Below are positions 44,023-52,387 of a DNA stretch of 64,000 nucleotides, piece by piece. The notes under the pieces were generated by a model. That model was not told the origin of the DNA, did no database searches, and saw only the letters and a program-made list of their open reading frames with translations. Position 1 is the stretch's first letter; every line of letters starts with the position of its first letter. The stretch spans positions 4,991-68,990 of the forward strand of contig JAWQFQ010000022.1 in NCBI GenBank assembly GCA_035967975.1, read 5' to 3'. The position numbers and the translations under genes are program-made. Origin of the DNA: Scytonema sp035967975 (GTDB taxonomy: Bacteria; Cyanobacteriota; Cyanobacteriia; Cyanobacteriales; Nostocaceae).

Positions 44023-44233
44023 ATGCAGAGCCCTAACATTACGTTACCACGTTGGTGAGGATGGTCTTTTACATTTAGACCTACCTGTCGGATTAACTGA
44101 TGCTGAACTAGAAGTGAAAAGAACATTCAAGCAGGTTACACTAGTCCCAAAAATAGTGGAAGACTCAGAATGGAAAGAGGTTTCTACGCCCCTCGCAACC
44201 GATTTCTACGCCCTCATTCATAGGGGATTGTGA
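44023..44233 (+). pseudogene. Frameshifted antitoxin-like gene
   Basis: ATG 44023 is preceded by GGGAGG (44010-44015) at a good distance, but the ATG frame stops after MQSPNITLPRW. Shifting by one base just after the start gives ALTLRYHVGEDGLLHLDLPVG, then LTDAELEVKRTFKQV and an open frame to TGA 44231. This matches my memory of the small VapB-like antitoxins of cyanobacteria (MQALTLRYHVGEDG...). A single extra base in the start region (ATGCAGAGCC in place of ATGCAAGCC) explains it. The C-terminal third is less typical and no toxin gene follows, so the unit appears dead. Confidence 0.6.
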
Positions 44234-44275
44234 ATACCTTTAAGGGACTTCCAAATAAAAAAATCTTCAAAAATT

Positions 44276-44341
44276 TCTTGTGGTGCGGGCTTCTAGCCCA
44301 CCACCTGTACACAACGGGCGGGGACGCCCGTACCACAAGAG
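44276..44341. repeat. Inverted-repeat element with CGTACCACAAG end, copy 1
   Basis: TCTTGTGGTGCGGGC at the left and GCCCGTACCACAAGA at the right are inverted, and an inner GGGCGGGGACGCCC forms a second hairpin. A half copy (GGGCGAGGACGCCCGTACCACAAGA) is at 59501-59532. Confidence 0.65.
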
Positions 44342-44595
44342 ATATACGCAAGCCTCATGCTTGATATCTTGTTTCTAAAAATACCTCATTTAGCAGTAAA
44401 AACTCTTAATTTATCAAAACTTCATCAAAAATCAGGAATACTTATACGTATTTTTGCTGAATAAGCAAGCAATTTGAAATAAGTTTATAGACAGTAAACT
44501 TAGTAAACTGTCCTGAATGAAACGTATCCAACGGGAATTGTTGGATCGTGATTAAAGTGCTATTCTCCTGTGTAACGGTGTGGAGCTATTATAAT

Positions 44596-46065
44596 ATGGT
44601 ATCATATCTAACTAAAAATCAAAACGGAAATTCTGGAGTTTCTGCTTCCAAAACTGAGGACTTTGTAAAAGTTAATGGGGGTAGTTTTGGTCATAACTTA
44701 ATATCTTTACCGACAAATCCCCTATTTGGTACAGATGGTATTCGCGGACGTGTGGGAGAACTACTCAGTGCTCCTCTAGCACTACAAGTGGGTTTTTGGA
44801 CGGGCGTGGTTTTACAAAATCAATCCCCAAGCCCCGGACCTGTCATTCTCGGACAAGATTCCAGAAACTCAAGTGATATGCTGGCTCTGGCTTTAAGCGC
44901 AGGGTTAACAGCAGCGGGACTGGAGGTATGGAATTTAGGGTTATGCCCTACTCCTTGTGTTGCATATCTTACTAGTATCAGCGATGCTATAGGTGGAGTG
45001 ATGATTTCTGCAAGTCATAACCCACCGGAAGATAACGGGATTAAAATTTTTGGTGGAAATGGTTTGAAGTTACCCCAAGCTTTGCAGACCGAAATTGAAG
45101 CAGGAGTGCGCGGTAAATCGTCTGCTCCTTACAGCAATTGTCGGCGACAATACTCACGACTGGATTTAGTAGGAAGTTACGCTGAAGCTTTGAAAAAACC
45201 ACTCCACGGCAACGTGAGTTTCCAGGGGATGAAAATTGTTTTAGATTTAGCATGGGGAGCTGCAGTTAATTTAGCGCCATCTGTATTTAGGGAATTGGGA
45301 GCAGAAGTTATTTGTTTGCACAACCATCCGGATGGCGATCGCATTAATGTCAACTGCGGTTCTACTCACCTAGATATTCTGCAAGCAGCGGTTAACGAAC
45401 ACCAAGCAGATGTGGGATTTGCTTTTGATGGTGACGCTGATAGGGTTTTAGCTGTAGACAATATCGGACGACCAGTCAATGGTGACTACATTCTCTATCT
45501 ATGGGGACGGCGCTTGCAGCAAAAGCAAGAACTACCACATAATCTCATTGTTTCTACAGTCATGGCAAACTTAGGTTTTGAGAGAGCGTGGAAACAAGCA
45601 GGTGGTGAATTAATTCGCACATCCGTTGGTGACCAGTACGTTCAAGCAGAAATGCTGCGGACAGGGGGCGTGTTAGGGGGCGAACAATCCGGTCACATTC
45701 TCTGCCGTCATTATGGCATTACAGGAGATGGTTTGCTGACAGCCCTGCACGTAGCTGCTTTGGTAAAACAAACTGGTGTTCGTCTATCAGAAATGGTAGA
45801 CCAAAGCTTTCAAACCTACCCCCAACTACTAAAGAATGTTCGTGTAGAAGATAGAGCTAAGCGTTTGGGATGGAAAGATTGTCAACCATTACAGCAGGCG
45901 ATCGCTCACGCGGAAGTAGCAATGGGAGATTCTGGTAGAATTTTAGTCCGCGCCTCTGGTACAGAGCCAGTTATTCGAGTCATGGTAGAAGCTGAAGATG
46001 CTGAATTAGCCAACTACTGGACAAAGGAGTTAGTGCTCCAAGTCCAACAACATTTGGTTGTGTAA
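44596..46065 (+). CDS. glmM: Phosphoglucosamine mutase
   Basis: A 489-residue phosphohexomutase. The catalytic phosphoserine is S140 in MISASHNPPEDNGIKIFGG. The N-terminal FGTDGIRGRVGE, the metal loop FDGDADR, the sugar-binding GGEQSGHI and the phosphate-binding RASGTEPVIRVMVEA are all present. It converts glucosamine-6-P to glucosamine-1-P for peptidoglycan and lipopolysaccharide precursors. The frame extends to a GTG at 44548, but ATG 44596 (MVSYLTKNQN) gives the usual cyanobacterial N-terminus and has GGAG upstream. A hairpin-forming palindrome follows at 46084-46120. Confidence 0.93.
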   Translation: MVSYLTKNQNGNSGVSASKTEDFVKVNGGSFGHNLISLPTNPLFGTDGIRGRVGELLSAPLALQVGFWTGVVLQNQSPSPGPVILGQDSRNSSDMLALALSAGLTAAGLEVWNLGLCPTPCVAYLTSISDAIGGVMISASHNPPEDNGIKIFGGNGLKLPQALQTEIEAGVRGKSSAPYSNCRRQYSRLDLVGSYAEALKKPLHGNVSFQGMKIVLDLAWGAAVNLAPSVFRELGAEVICLHNHPDGDRINVNCGSTHLDILQAAVNEHQADVGFAFDGDADRVLAVDNIGRPVNGDYILYLWGRRLQQKQELPHNLIVSTVMANLGFERAWKQAGGELIRTSVGDQYVQAEMLRTGGVLGGEQSGHILCRHYGITGDGLLTALHVAALVKQTGVRLSEMVDQSFQTYPQLLKNVRVEDRAKRLGWKDCQPLQQAIAHAEVAMGDSGRILVRASGTEPVIRVMVEAEDAELANYWTKELVLQVQQHLVV

Positions 46066-46083
46066 CAATTATCACTTTTACGT

Positions 46084-46120
46084 TCGTAGTTGCGCTTTAG
46101 CGCATGCATCGCAACTACGA
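46084..46120. repeat. Palindromic repeat (TCGTAGTTGC ... GCAACTACGA)
   Basis: A ten-base perfect inverted repeat enclosing GCGCTTTAGCGC. It lies between glmM and the next gene and may act as a terminator-like hairpin. A relative (TTCGTAGTAGCGCTTCAGCG) occurs at 34880-34899, at the 3' end of dehydrogenase paralogue 1. Confidence 0.75.
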
Positions 46121-46167
46121 GCCAGTCATAACTGATAATTATTAACCAATCGCTAATAACATTTAAA

Positions 46168-46938
46168 ATGTCCTTTCACCAAGAAACTCACGAGACCAGT
46201 GCATTAATTGTAGGAGCCAGCCAAGGTATTGGTTTAGGTTTCGTGCAACAATTGCTACAAGATAATAGATTTGTCAAAATTTATGCAACTTATCGTCAAG
46301 TAGAATCAGCTTCAGAATTGTTAAGTCTTGCTAACGATCGCCCTCATCAACTCACTTGTCTGTTAATGGATATCACCGATGAAACACAAATTGCTGATAC
46401 CATTCAGAAGATACGTGTAACCACTAACAAGCTTCACTTAGTTATCAACTGTGTCGGGATACTGCATGAAGGTTCTTTACAACCAGAAAAAAGTTTAAGA
46501 CATATAAATTCAGAGCAATTAATACGTTACTTCCAAGTCAATAGTATTGGATCTGTTTTGCTTGCCAAACACCTATTACCTTTATTCCGCCATCAAGAGC
46601 GGAGCATTTTTGCAAGTATTTCTGCTAAGATAGGAAGTATCGGAGATAACAAATTAGGTGGTTGGTATGGTTACCGAGCCTCTAAAGCTGCACTGAATAT
46701 GTTTATGCGAACGGTGGCGATTGAATACGGTAGAACCAGCCCCAAAACCATAGTCGTCAATCTACACCCCGGTACAACTGATACACGTCTTTCTCGTCCT
46801 TTCCAAACTAACGTGTCTCCAGAAAAATTATTCTCAGTTGAGCGTACAGTCAACCAATTGCTAGCCGTCATCGAACAGCTTCAAGAAAGTGATAGTGGGC
46901 AGTTTTTTTCCTGGGACGGAAGCCGATTGCCTTGGTGA
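46168..46938 (+). CDS. SDR-family oxidoreductase (C-factor-like)
   Basis: A 256-residue short-chain dehydrogenase. It has the nucleotide motif GASQGIGLGF (about 16-25), NCVGILHEG, a serine in FASISAKIGSIGD and the catalytic YRASKAAL (Y-x-x-x-K). The sequence resembles CsgA/C-factor-like SDRs of unknown substrate. It starts 102 bases after glmM, beyond a palindromic hairpin, and is followed by a GTTAGTG tandem repeat at 46951. The pathway is not indicated by the neighbours. Confidence 0.85.
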   Translation: MSFHQETHETSALIVGASQGIGLGFVQQLLQDNRFVKIYATYRQVESASELLSLANDRPHQLTCLLMDITDETQIADTIQKIRVTTNKLHLVINCVGILHEGSLQPEKSLRHINSEQLIRYFQVNSIGSVLLAKHLLPLFRHQERSIFASISAKIGSIGDNKLGGWYGYRASKAALNMFMRTVAIEYGRTSPKTIVVNLHPGTTDTRLSRPFQTNVSPEKLFSVERTVNQLLAVIEQLQESDSGQFFSWDGSRLPW

Positions 46939-46950
46939 TTAAAGATAGAT

Positions 46951-46977
46951 GTTAGTGGTTAGTGGTTAGTGGTTAGT
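46951..46977. repeat. Short tandem heptamer repeat (GTTAGTG), copy B
   Basis: Three full GTTAGTG units plus a variant, 12 bases after the SDR stop codon. Confidence 0.8.
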
Positions 46978-47094
46978 AGGGATACAGATATTTTCACTAA
47001 ATTTGTGTTTCTGATTCGGTAAAGATAGGAGGCCTTGACTAGAAAGCATTTATAGAGTATAATGGGCGCGAAAGTAGACAAATAAATTAAAAAC

Positions 47095-47904
47095 GTGAAT
47101 GTCACTCCATCCAGAGAAAAGCCGCATGTCACATGGCAGGCGGTTTTCTCATTACTAATGTTTATTTTCATGTACCTCCCGATACTGGTACTCGGCTTCT
47201 ACAGCTTCAATCAATCGCCCTACAGTGCAACATGGCAAGGATTTACTCTGGAATGGTACAGGAAATTGTTTAGTGATGAGCGGATTTTATCAGCTTTACA
47301 AAACAGTTTGATAGTCGCCTTGTCTGCTGTGGCGATTTCCGCCGTGTTGGGAACTTTGATGGCTGTCGGGTTAAGTCGTTACCAATTTCTGGGGAAAACT
47401 TTATATCGTGGCGTGTCTTATCTACCTTTGATTATTCCCGATATTGCGATCGCAGTTGCTACCCTAGTCTTTTTAGCAGCTTTTGCCATTCCCCTCAGCA
47501 TATGGACTATTGTTGCTGCTCACGTGGTCTTTTGTCTTGCTTACATCGGTCTTGTTGTCTCTTCTCGACTCACCAACTTAGATCCCCATTTAGAGGAAGC
47601 AGCCCTGGATTTAGGCGCAACACCAGTACAAGCCTTCATAAAAGTTCTGTTACCCCAGTTGATGCCTAGCATTATAGCTGGTTGTTTGCTAGCTTTTATC
47701 CTCAGCTTAGATGATTTTCTTATTGCCAGTTTTACTGCGGGTAGCGGTTCTAACACCTTACCCATGGAAATTTTTAGCCGGATTAGAACAGGAGTCAAAC
47801 CAGATATCAATGCTTTGAGTGTTCTCTTGATTTTAGTATCCGTCATTGTGGCTTTGATAGCAGAATTAATTCGTGCTTCCGGCGAAAATAAGGTTTCTCA
47901 ATAA
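47095..47904 (+). CDS. potC: ABC transporter permease, PotC-type (spermidine/putrescine)
   Basis: A 269-residue inner-membrane permease with six predicted transmembrane segments and the cytoplasmic EAA loop EEAALDLGATPVQAFIKVLLPQL that contacts the ATPase. SFNQSPYSATWQGFTLEWYRKLF is the usual PotC signature. The start is GTG 47095; there is no clear Shine-Dalgarno. The partner genes potA, potB and potD are not adjacent, so the gene is an orphan within this window. A hairpin CTCCTGCT...AGCAGGAG at 47908-47940 follows it. Confidence 0.88.
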   Translation: MNVTPSREKPHVTWQAVFSLLMFIFMYLPILVLGFYSFNQSPYSATWQGFTLEWYRKLFSDERILSALQNSLIVALSAVAISAVLGTLMAVGLSRYQFLGKTLYRGVSYLPLIIPDIAIAVATLVFLAAFAIPLSIWTIVAAHVVFCLAYIGLVVSSRLTNLDPHLEEAALDLGATPVQAFIKVLLPQLMPSIIAGCLLAFILSLDDFLIASFTAGSGSNTLPMEIFSRIRTGVKPDINALSVLLILVSVIVALIAELIRASGENKVSQ

Positions 47905-48283
47905 AAACTCCTGCTACCATGCAAGGGCATAGAGCAGGAGCGATCGACCCACAGAGCGCCTAATAAATTAGAGAGTCACTCTTGAAACCAGAGTAGCGAA
48001 CAAAAGTTCTTAGTTGGCTAGACAAAAGTCATCTATAATTCATGACTTTTGTCATGAGGGGTGTTAGTGGTTAGTGGTTAGTGGTTAGTGGCATTGATTG
48101 GGTAACAACTTATTTATTAGATTAGTACTTGACAGTTTCACAGCTTAAGCATATTATTCTCTATATAACGGATATTCTTGTGCTTATATACATCTAACTT
48201 TTAAAAACTTCTATATTGTGAGCAGTCAGCTCAACCGCTCGGAAAAGAGCCACCCTTGGACAAGATGCAACACATGGCTCATT
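47905..48283. other. Intergenic region with a hairpin and a tandem repeat
   Basis: A post-potC hairpin (47908-47940) and four GTTAGTG heptamers (48063-48091). The remaining AT-rich 190 bases probably hold the promoter of the kinase gene. No other gene is seen. Confidence 0.5.
48063..48091. repeat. Short tandem heptamer repeat (GTTAGTG), copy C
   Basis: Four tandem GTTAGTG units, same array as at 36683 and 46951. Confidence 0.85.
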
Positions 48284-50146
48284 ATGCAAATCTGCCAAAA
48301 TCTCAGTTGCTCAAATCCCTTCAACCCTGATGGCAATAAATACTGCATGAGCTGCGGACAAAGCAACTTTGGTAACTTCCTCAGAAACCGCTACCGTGTA
48401 TTGGGATTACTAGGCGAGGGCGGGTTCAGCAGAACTTATGCAGCAGAAGACGTTGATCGCCTCAATGCGCCTTGCGTGATTAAGCAGTTCTTCCCGCAAG
48501 TTCAGGGGACTTCAGAACGTTCTAAAGCCGCAGAATTGTTCAAGCAAGAAGCACAGCGGCTTTACGAACTAGGAGAAAATCACCTGCAAATTCCCAGATT
48601 GCTGGCTTACTTTGAACAAGGTTCCAGTTTGTATCTGGTGCAAGAATTTATTCAAGGACAAACCCTCCGCGAAGAACTCCAGTATCAAATGTTTGGCGAA
48701 GAACAGATTCGCGAACTTCTGTGTGACTTACTACCAGTTATCCAATTTATCCACGATCGCAATGTCATTCATCGAGACCTGAAACCAGAAAACATTATCC
48801 GTCGTCAAAGTGATAACCAGTTTGTCCTCATTGACTTTGGTGGTGCTAAACAAGTCACCCAAACCAGTTTATCGCGACAGGCGACAGTCCTCTATACTAT
48901 AGGTTATGCACCCAGCGAACAAATGGCTGGCTTCGCTTGTCACGCTAGTGATTTGTATGCATTGGGAGTCACTTGTGTGCGGCTGCTAACACGGTCTTTG
49001 CCGATACAAGACGCCTACGGACAAATTCACGATAATCTTTTCGACCCGATCAACGGTCAATGGCTGTGGCGAGAATACCTACAGCAAAGAGATATAACTA
49101 TCAGCGATCGCTTAGGGTACATTTTAGATAAGTTACTAAAATACTTGCCAAGAGATAGGTATCAATCAGCGAAAGACGTTCTCCACGACTTACATAGCGA
49201 CACATCTCTTCTCGAACCAATCTTAGTACAATCCGAACCTGAATCACCGCCTCAAGAACAGGAATTCCCAACAATGACAAATCCCGAACCAGAAACATTC
49301 GTAGAAATCCCCTCATTACAACTTTTTGATTTTGATGTCGTCACAGTAGATCCAGAGGGGAAAGAAGTTGACCGTGAAAAACGGAATGGAAAATTCTATG
49401 TAGAAAACTTAGGTAACGACATCACATTAGAAATGGTAGCCATTCCTAGCGGTACCTTTATGATGGGTTCGCCAAGCAATGAAGGGGATGCTGACGAACG
49501 CCCACAACATCCAGTCATCCTCAAACCTTTCTTCATGGGAAAATACCCTATCACCCAAGCACAATGGCGAGCAGCAGCGGCTTTACCGAGAGTCAAACAA
49601 TCGTTAAACCCCAATCCATCCAAATTTAAAGGACCAAATCGACCTGTTGAAAATGTATCTTGGCATGAAGCGGTGGAGTTTTGTGCAAGATTGTATGAAA
49701 AAACCGGACGAGAGTATCGTTTACCCAGTGAAGCTGAGTGGGAATATGCTTGTCGCGCTACAACCACAACACCTTTTCACTTTGGAAAAACTGTGACTCC
49801 TAGTTTAGTGAATTGTGGCGGAAGCGAAGCATACGCAGCTGAGCCGAGAACCAAGTTCCGTAAAGAAACTACAACTGTCGGTAGTTTTCAAGTCGCCAAC
49901 GCCTTTGGATTATACGATATGCACGGACTTGTTTGGGAGTGGTGCGCCGACCCTTGGCATAAAAATTATGAGGGCGCACCTTCTGATGGGACAGTTTGGG
50001 AAGAAGGTGGGGATAAACATCGTCGCGTCTTGCGCGGTGGTTCTTGGAGTTTTAACTCTGTCTTATGTCGTAGCGCCAGTCGCAGTTGGAATGAACCGGA
50101 TGGTGGGTTGCGGATATGTGGTTTTCGCGTTGTGGCGACTTGGTAA
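48284..50146 (+). CDS. Ser/Thr protein kinase fused to a formylglycine-generating-enzyme-like domain
   Basis: A 620-residue two-domain protein. A short zinc-ribbon (C4, C9, C21, C24) leads into a Hanks-type kinase: glycine loop GEGGFSR (44-50), lysine in CVIKQF (K67), HRDLKPEN (163-170) and DFGGAK (184-189). After a linker (about 300-370) comes an FGE-sulfatase/SUMF-like domain (about 380-620) with MVAIPSGTFMMGSPSNEGDADERP, YPITQAQW, YRLPSEAEWEYACRA, GLYDMHGLVWEWCAD and RVLRGGSW. In cyanobacteria these domains probably bind sugar or act as sensors rather than activating sulfatases. ATG 48284 (MQICQNLSCSNP) is preferred to the open-frame GTG at 48218, because the zinc-ribbon normally starts at the N-terminus. 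Confidence 0.88.
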   Translation: MQICQNLSCSNPFNPDGNKYCMSCGQSNFGNFLRNRYRVLGLLGEGGFSRTYAAEDVDRLNAPCVIKQFFPQVQGTSERSKAAELFKQEAQRLYELGENHLQIPRLLAYFEQGSSLYLVQEFIQGQTLREELQYQMFGEEQIRELLCDLLPVIQFIHDRNVIHRDLKPENIIRRQSDNQFVLIDFGGAKQVTQTSLSRQATVLYTIGYAPSEQMAGFACHASDLYALGVTCVRLLTRSLPIQDAYGQIHDNLFDPINGQWLWREYLQQRDITISDRLGYILDKLLKYLPRDRYQSAKDVLHDLHSDTSLLEPILVQSEPESPPQEQEFPTMTNPEPETFVEIPSLQLFDFDVVTVDPEGKEVDREKRNGKFYVENLGNDITLEMVAIPSGTFMMGSPSNEGDADERPQHPVILKPFFMGKYPITQAQWRAAAALPRVKQSLNPNPSKFKGPNRPVENVSWHEAVEFCARLYEKTGREYRLPSEAEWEYACRATTTTPFHFGKTVTPSLVNCGGSEAYAAEPRTKFRKETTTVGSFQVANAFGLYDMHGLVWEWCADPWHKNYEGAPSDGTVWEEGGDKHRRVLRGGSWSFNSVLCRSASRSWNEPDGGLRICGFRVVATW

Positions 50147-50468
50147 TGAACCGCAGATAAACGCAGATGAACGCAGATGAGTAGAATTTGGGATGGGGGG
50201 AGATACGTCGAGCATCACACCCTATTTTTTTCTTTTTTTGTTTAGGTTAAGCCCTAAATTAAAATTTGGGCTAAAAGCTCAAACCCGTTAAAACGGGTTA
50301 AAAGCCATATTCAGTCAGATTCATCTGACTTTAGCGATCAAGGTGTGAAATTTATTTTTTGGCTCAAAACCTATGCAGTATTGCTATTAGATGTATGGGG
50401 GCAAGCAACAGCGCCCCTACTTGTTATAATACGTTATGTATGCTCTGTAGTAATTGGGCGTAATCTCC
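50147..50468. other. Intergenic region with palindromic repeats
   Basis: Contains AAGCCCTAAATT...AATTTGGGCTT and AAACCCGTTAAAACGGGTT hairpins (about 50249-50303), a pair that also occurs at 63445-63500. No gene is seen. Confidence 0.6.
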
Positions 50469-51086
50469 ATGACAAAAGCTGCTCCTAAACTCCTGACATT
50501 CGATGATTTCATCGCTCGATATGGAGATGACGAGCGTTATGAATTGATTGACGGGGAACTTATTGAAATGGAACCAACTGGACCTCACGAAGAGGTGGCT
50601 GCTTTTGTCCTGCGAAAAATTAATGTCGAGATAGATCGGCTGAGTGTCCCTTGGTTTACACCCACCCGTTGTTTAATCAAACCTCTTGGTACATCAACGG
50701 CTTTCCGTCCTGACGTTGTGGTACTTGACAAAGCTGCCATTACCTCGGAGCCTTTATGGCAGAATGAGCCTATTATCACCTTGGGAACTTCCGTTAAACT
50801 TGTTGTAGAAGTCGTCAGCACTAACTGGCAAAATGACTATGCACGAAAAGTTGAAGACTATAGCACAATAGGTATTCCAGAATACTGGATCGTAGACTAC
50901 TTGGGCTTAGGCGGTCGAGATTATATTGGTAACCCAAAGCAACCGACGATATCGATTTACCAGTTATCAGCAAGTGGAAACCAGTACCAAAAGCCTGCTC
51001 AATTTCGGGGTAGCTCTCTCATTATCTCCCCTACATTCAACTCATTACAACTAACGGCTGAGCAGATATTTGCTACTCTTAATTAA
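50469..51086 (+). CDS. Uma2 family (DUF820) putative endonuclease
   Basis: A 205-residue Uma2-type protein, a family of PD-(D/E)xK-fold proteins hugely expanded in cyanobacteria. It has RYELIDGELIEMEPTGPHEEV near the N-terminus, FRPDVVVLD (metal-binding Asp) and LVVEVVS followed by a region around KVEDYSTIGIPEYWIVD. ATG 50469 (MTKAAPKLLTFDDF) is preferred to the TTG at 50454. No biochemical role has been settled for the family, and nothing in the neighbours adds to it. Confidence 0.87.
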   Translation: MTKAAPKLLTFDDFIARYGDDERYELIDGELIEMEPTGPHEEVAAFVLRKINVEIDRLSVPWFTPTRCLIKPLGTSTAFRPDVVVLDKAAITSEPLWQNEPIITLGTSVKLVVEVVSTNWQNDYARKVEDYSTIGIPEYWIVDYLGLGGRDYIGNPKQPTISIYQLSASGNQYQKPAQFRGSSLIISPTFNSLQLTAEQIFATLN

Positions 51087-51210
51087 TGGTCAGGAATTAG
51101 CGCTTGCAAATTAAGAGAACCCTCCATTTAGGACTGCTACATATTTAGCAACTGCTGTACTTGTATACTTTGTACGGGATAAACTGAGCATTTGATGTGG
51201 CTAGGATCTA
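51087..51210. other. Gap holding the start of a repeat element
   Basis: A short gap after the Uma2 gene, occupied in part by the GTACTTTG-type element (51164-51261), which runs into the HepT remnant. Confidence 0.4.
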
Positions 51211-51261
51211 TTAGCCATAAGCTATTAGCTGATAGCTGATAGCTAACAGATCAAAGTATAG
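51164..51261. repeat. GTACTTTG-type repeat element, copy 2
   Basis: Begins TGTATACTTTGTACGGGA and ends AAAGTATAG with an AGCTATTAGCTGATAGCTGATAGC interior. It shares ends with 28455-28557. It has replaced the 3' end of the HepT-like gene. Confidence 0.5.
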
Positions 51262-51462
51262 TTGCAAAAGTCGTATTTTACTTTGCACAATATCCCAAAT
51301 AATCTCATCTTCCACAGAAAAATAAGTATGAGCAAGAAGATACCGTAAACCTGCAATCTTACGCCACTCTATTTCAGGATAACAAGTACGCATCTCTTGA
51401 GGAACATTTTTAACAGCTTCCCCAATTACTAAAAGATTAAAAATGACTGCATCAAAAGTCAG
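51211..51462 (-). pseudogene. HepT-like (DUF86) toxin fragment
   Basis: The minus-strand frame from 51462 to 51211 reads LTFDAVIFNLLVIGEAVKNV, then PEIEWRKIAGLRYLLAHTYF and SVEDEIIWDIVQ, the core of HepT/DUF86 toxins (R-x4-6-H motif at RYLLAH). The N-terminal third is missing: upstream the frame soon hits a stop, and a transposase remnant abuts it at 51459. The C-terminus runs into the repeat element at 51164-51261. The gene is thus cut at both ends. No MntA/MNT antitoxin partner is visible nearby. Confidence 0.7.
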
Positions 51463-51728
51463 TTTAAAGCTTGATTAATTTGAGTTTCAAGCTGCTCAAA
51501 ATTATTTATTTTATCCAAGTGATACCTAATATCATTACCTGATGGGCTTTGATTTAAAATTTTGCAACAATTAATACTATCCCCGATGCTTGCCGCTCTT
51601 ACTAAAATCTCAAATAGATTTTTTTGATTAAAAGCTCCTTGAGTTTCAATCGTAAAATTTTCAGTTAAACAGTCTAGAACTTCTTCTAATGTTTCCTAGT
51701 CTGTGAGAGCTAATTTTTTTGATATCAT
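51459..51728 (-). pseudogene. Transposase N-terminal fragment with in-frame stop
   Basis: From ATG 51728 the minus strand reads MISKKLALTD, an in-frame TAG, then ETLEEVLDCLTENFTIETQG, FEILVRAASIGDSI, and SPSGNDIRYHLDKINNFEQL with a stop at 51459. I recall a similar N-terminal pattern in ISH3/IS4-like transposases of cyanobacteria; the TAG sits where a Trp codon is expected. The catalytic part is absent. It marks an old insertion next to HepT. Confidence 0.5.
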
Positions 51729-51799
51729 TGTATTAAAAGAATGAATGTCACCCGTCATTTAATTTAATTCAAGGCGACATAACTCTCATAATTTTTTGT

Positions 51800-51838
51800 A
51801 AAAATAATAATTTTTATTAAATAAAAATTATTATTTTT
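51800..51838. repeat. Perfect 18-bp AT-only inverted repeat
   Basis: AAAAATAATAATTTTTAT (51800-51817), loop TAA, ATAAAAATTATTATTTTT (51821-51838). No mismatch in 18 pairs, all A/T, followed by AATACC. It may be a terminator-like or cruciform-forming site, or an insertion element end. Confidence 0.75.
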
Positions 51839-52090
51839 AATACCAGACTGTGATAAAAGCTTTAAAATGCAATTCCTAAAAACTTTACTCATTATTATTT
51901 TTTTAATATAATCAAAACTTTTGAAGAAGGCAGCCTTGCTGGAGGCAGATGGCAGAAGGCTCACGAATGTTGGAGATTCTGACCCCAACCTCTAACAGGA
52001 CACCGTGTAGACGGTGGGGTTTTATACTCCTTTGGCAGAGAACAGACGGAACAGAGGGTATTACTTGTTACCTTCAATACTTGTTCGGAC

Positions 52091-52119
52091 CTTCTGCCCT
52101 CTGCCCTCTGCCCTCTGCC
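52091..52119. repeat. Short tandem heptamer repeat (CTGCCCT)
   Basis: Four CTGCCCT-type heptamers in tandem. Confidence 0.8.
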
Positions 52120-52186
52120 TTTCCCAGATAACTGTGATTGATGCTGATGAACCAGATGATTTTGATGGAGGTATTGAATTGTAAAT

Positions 52187-52387
52187 ATGAGACCTGAAAC
52201 CCGAAACGTACTGTTAAAAGCTTACGCTCAATTACACCAAATTATTGAGGACTTATACGAAGCTTCAGCGATAGCTTTAGAGAATAATAACCTAGAAGAC
52301 GCTAGCTTATTAGAGAGTAGAGCAGATAGACTTTATCAAGAAACTGAAAATTTGGAATTTGTGATTTCCGAACTGGAGGAAGAATGA
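52187..52387 (+). CDS. Small helical hypothetical protein A
   Basis: A 66-residue acidic protein, almost all predicted helix (IIEDLYEASAIALENNNLEDASLLESRADRLYQETENLEFVISEL). It overlaps the next gene by four bases (ATGA), which points to translational coupling. I do not recognise it. The fragment of open frame before it suggests that it was once part of a longer operon, with earlier genes lost to repeats. Confidence 0.5.
   Translation: MRPETRNVLLKAYAQLHQIIEDLYEASAIALENNNLEDASLLESRADRLYQETENLEFVISELEEE

Larger units (their letters stand above)
43631..44595. other. Intergenic region with repeats and a broken antitoxin gene
   Basis: Contains a GGGAACAGG/GGCAACA tandem array (43921-43953), an antitoxin pseudogene (44023-44233) and an inverted-repeat element ending CGTACCACAAG (about 44276-44341). 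The remaining AT-rich sequence before 44596 likely holds the glmM promoter; I see no other gene. Confidence 0.55.
51729..52186. other. AT-rich gap with a perfect hairpin, a tandem repeat and a coding tail
   Basis: Holds a perfect AT hairpin (51800-51838), a GACCCCAACCTC...CGGTGGGGTTTTAT terminator-like hairpin near 51980-52022, the CTGCCCT tandem array (52091-52119) and a short open tail (52134-52184) reading DADEPDDFDGGIEL before a stop. That tail lies two bases before the next gene and may be the acidic end of a lost upstream gene. Confidence 0.45.

Noticed and set aside
49815..50180. 121-codon frame overlapping the FGE-like domain
   Set aside because: Out-of-frame shadow of the kinase/FGE gene.
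51949..52131. 60-codon frame ending in the CTGCCCT tandem array
   Set aside because: Repeat-derived and without a start signal.
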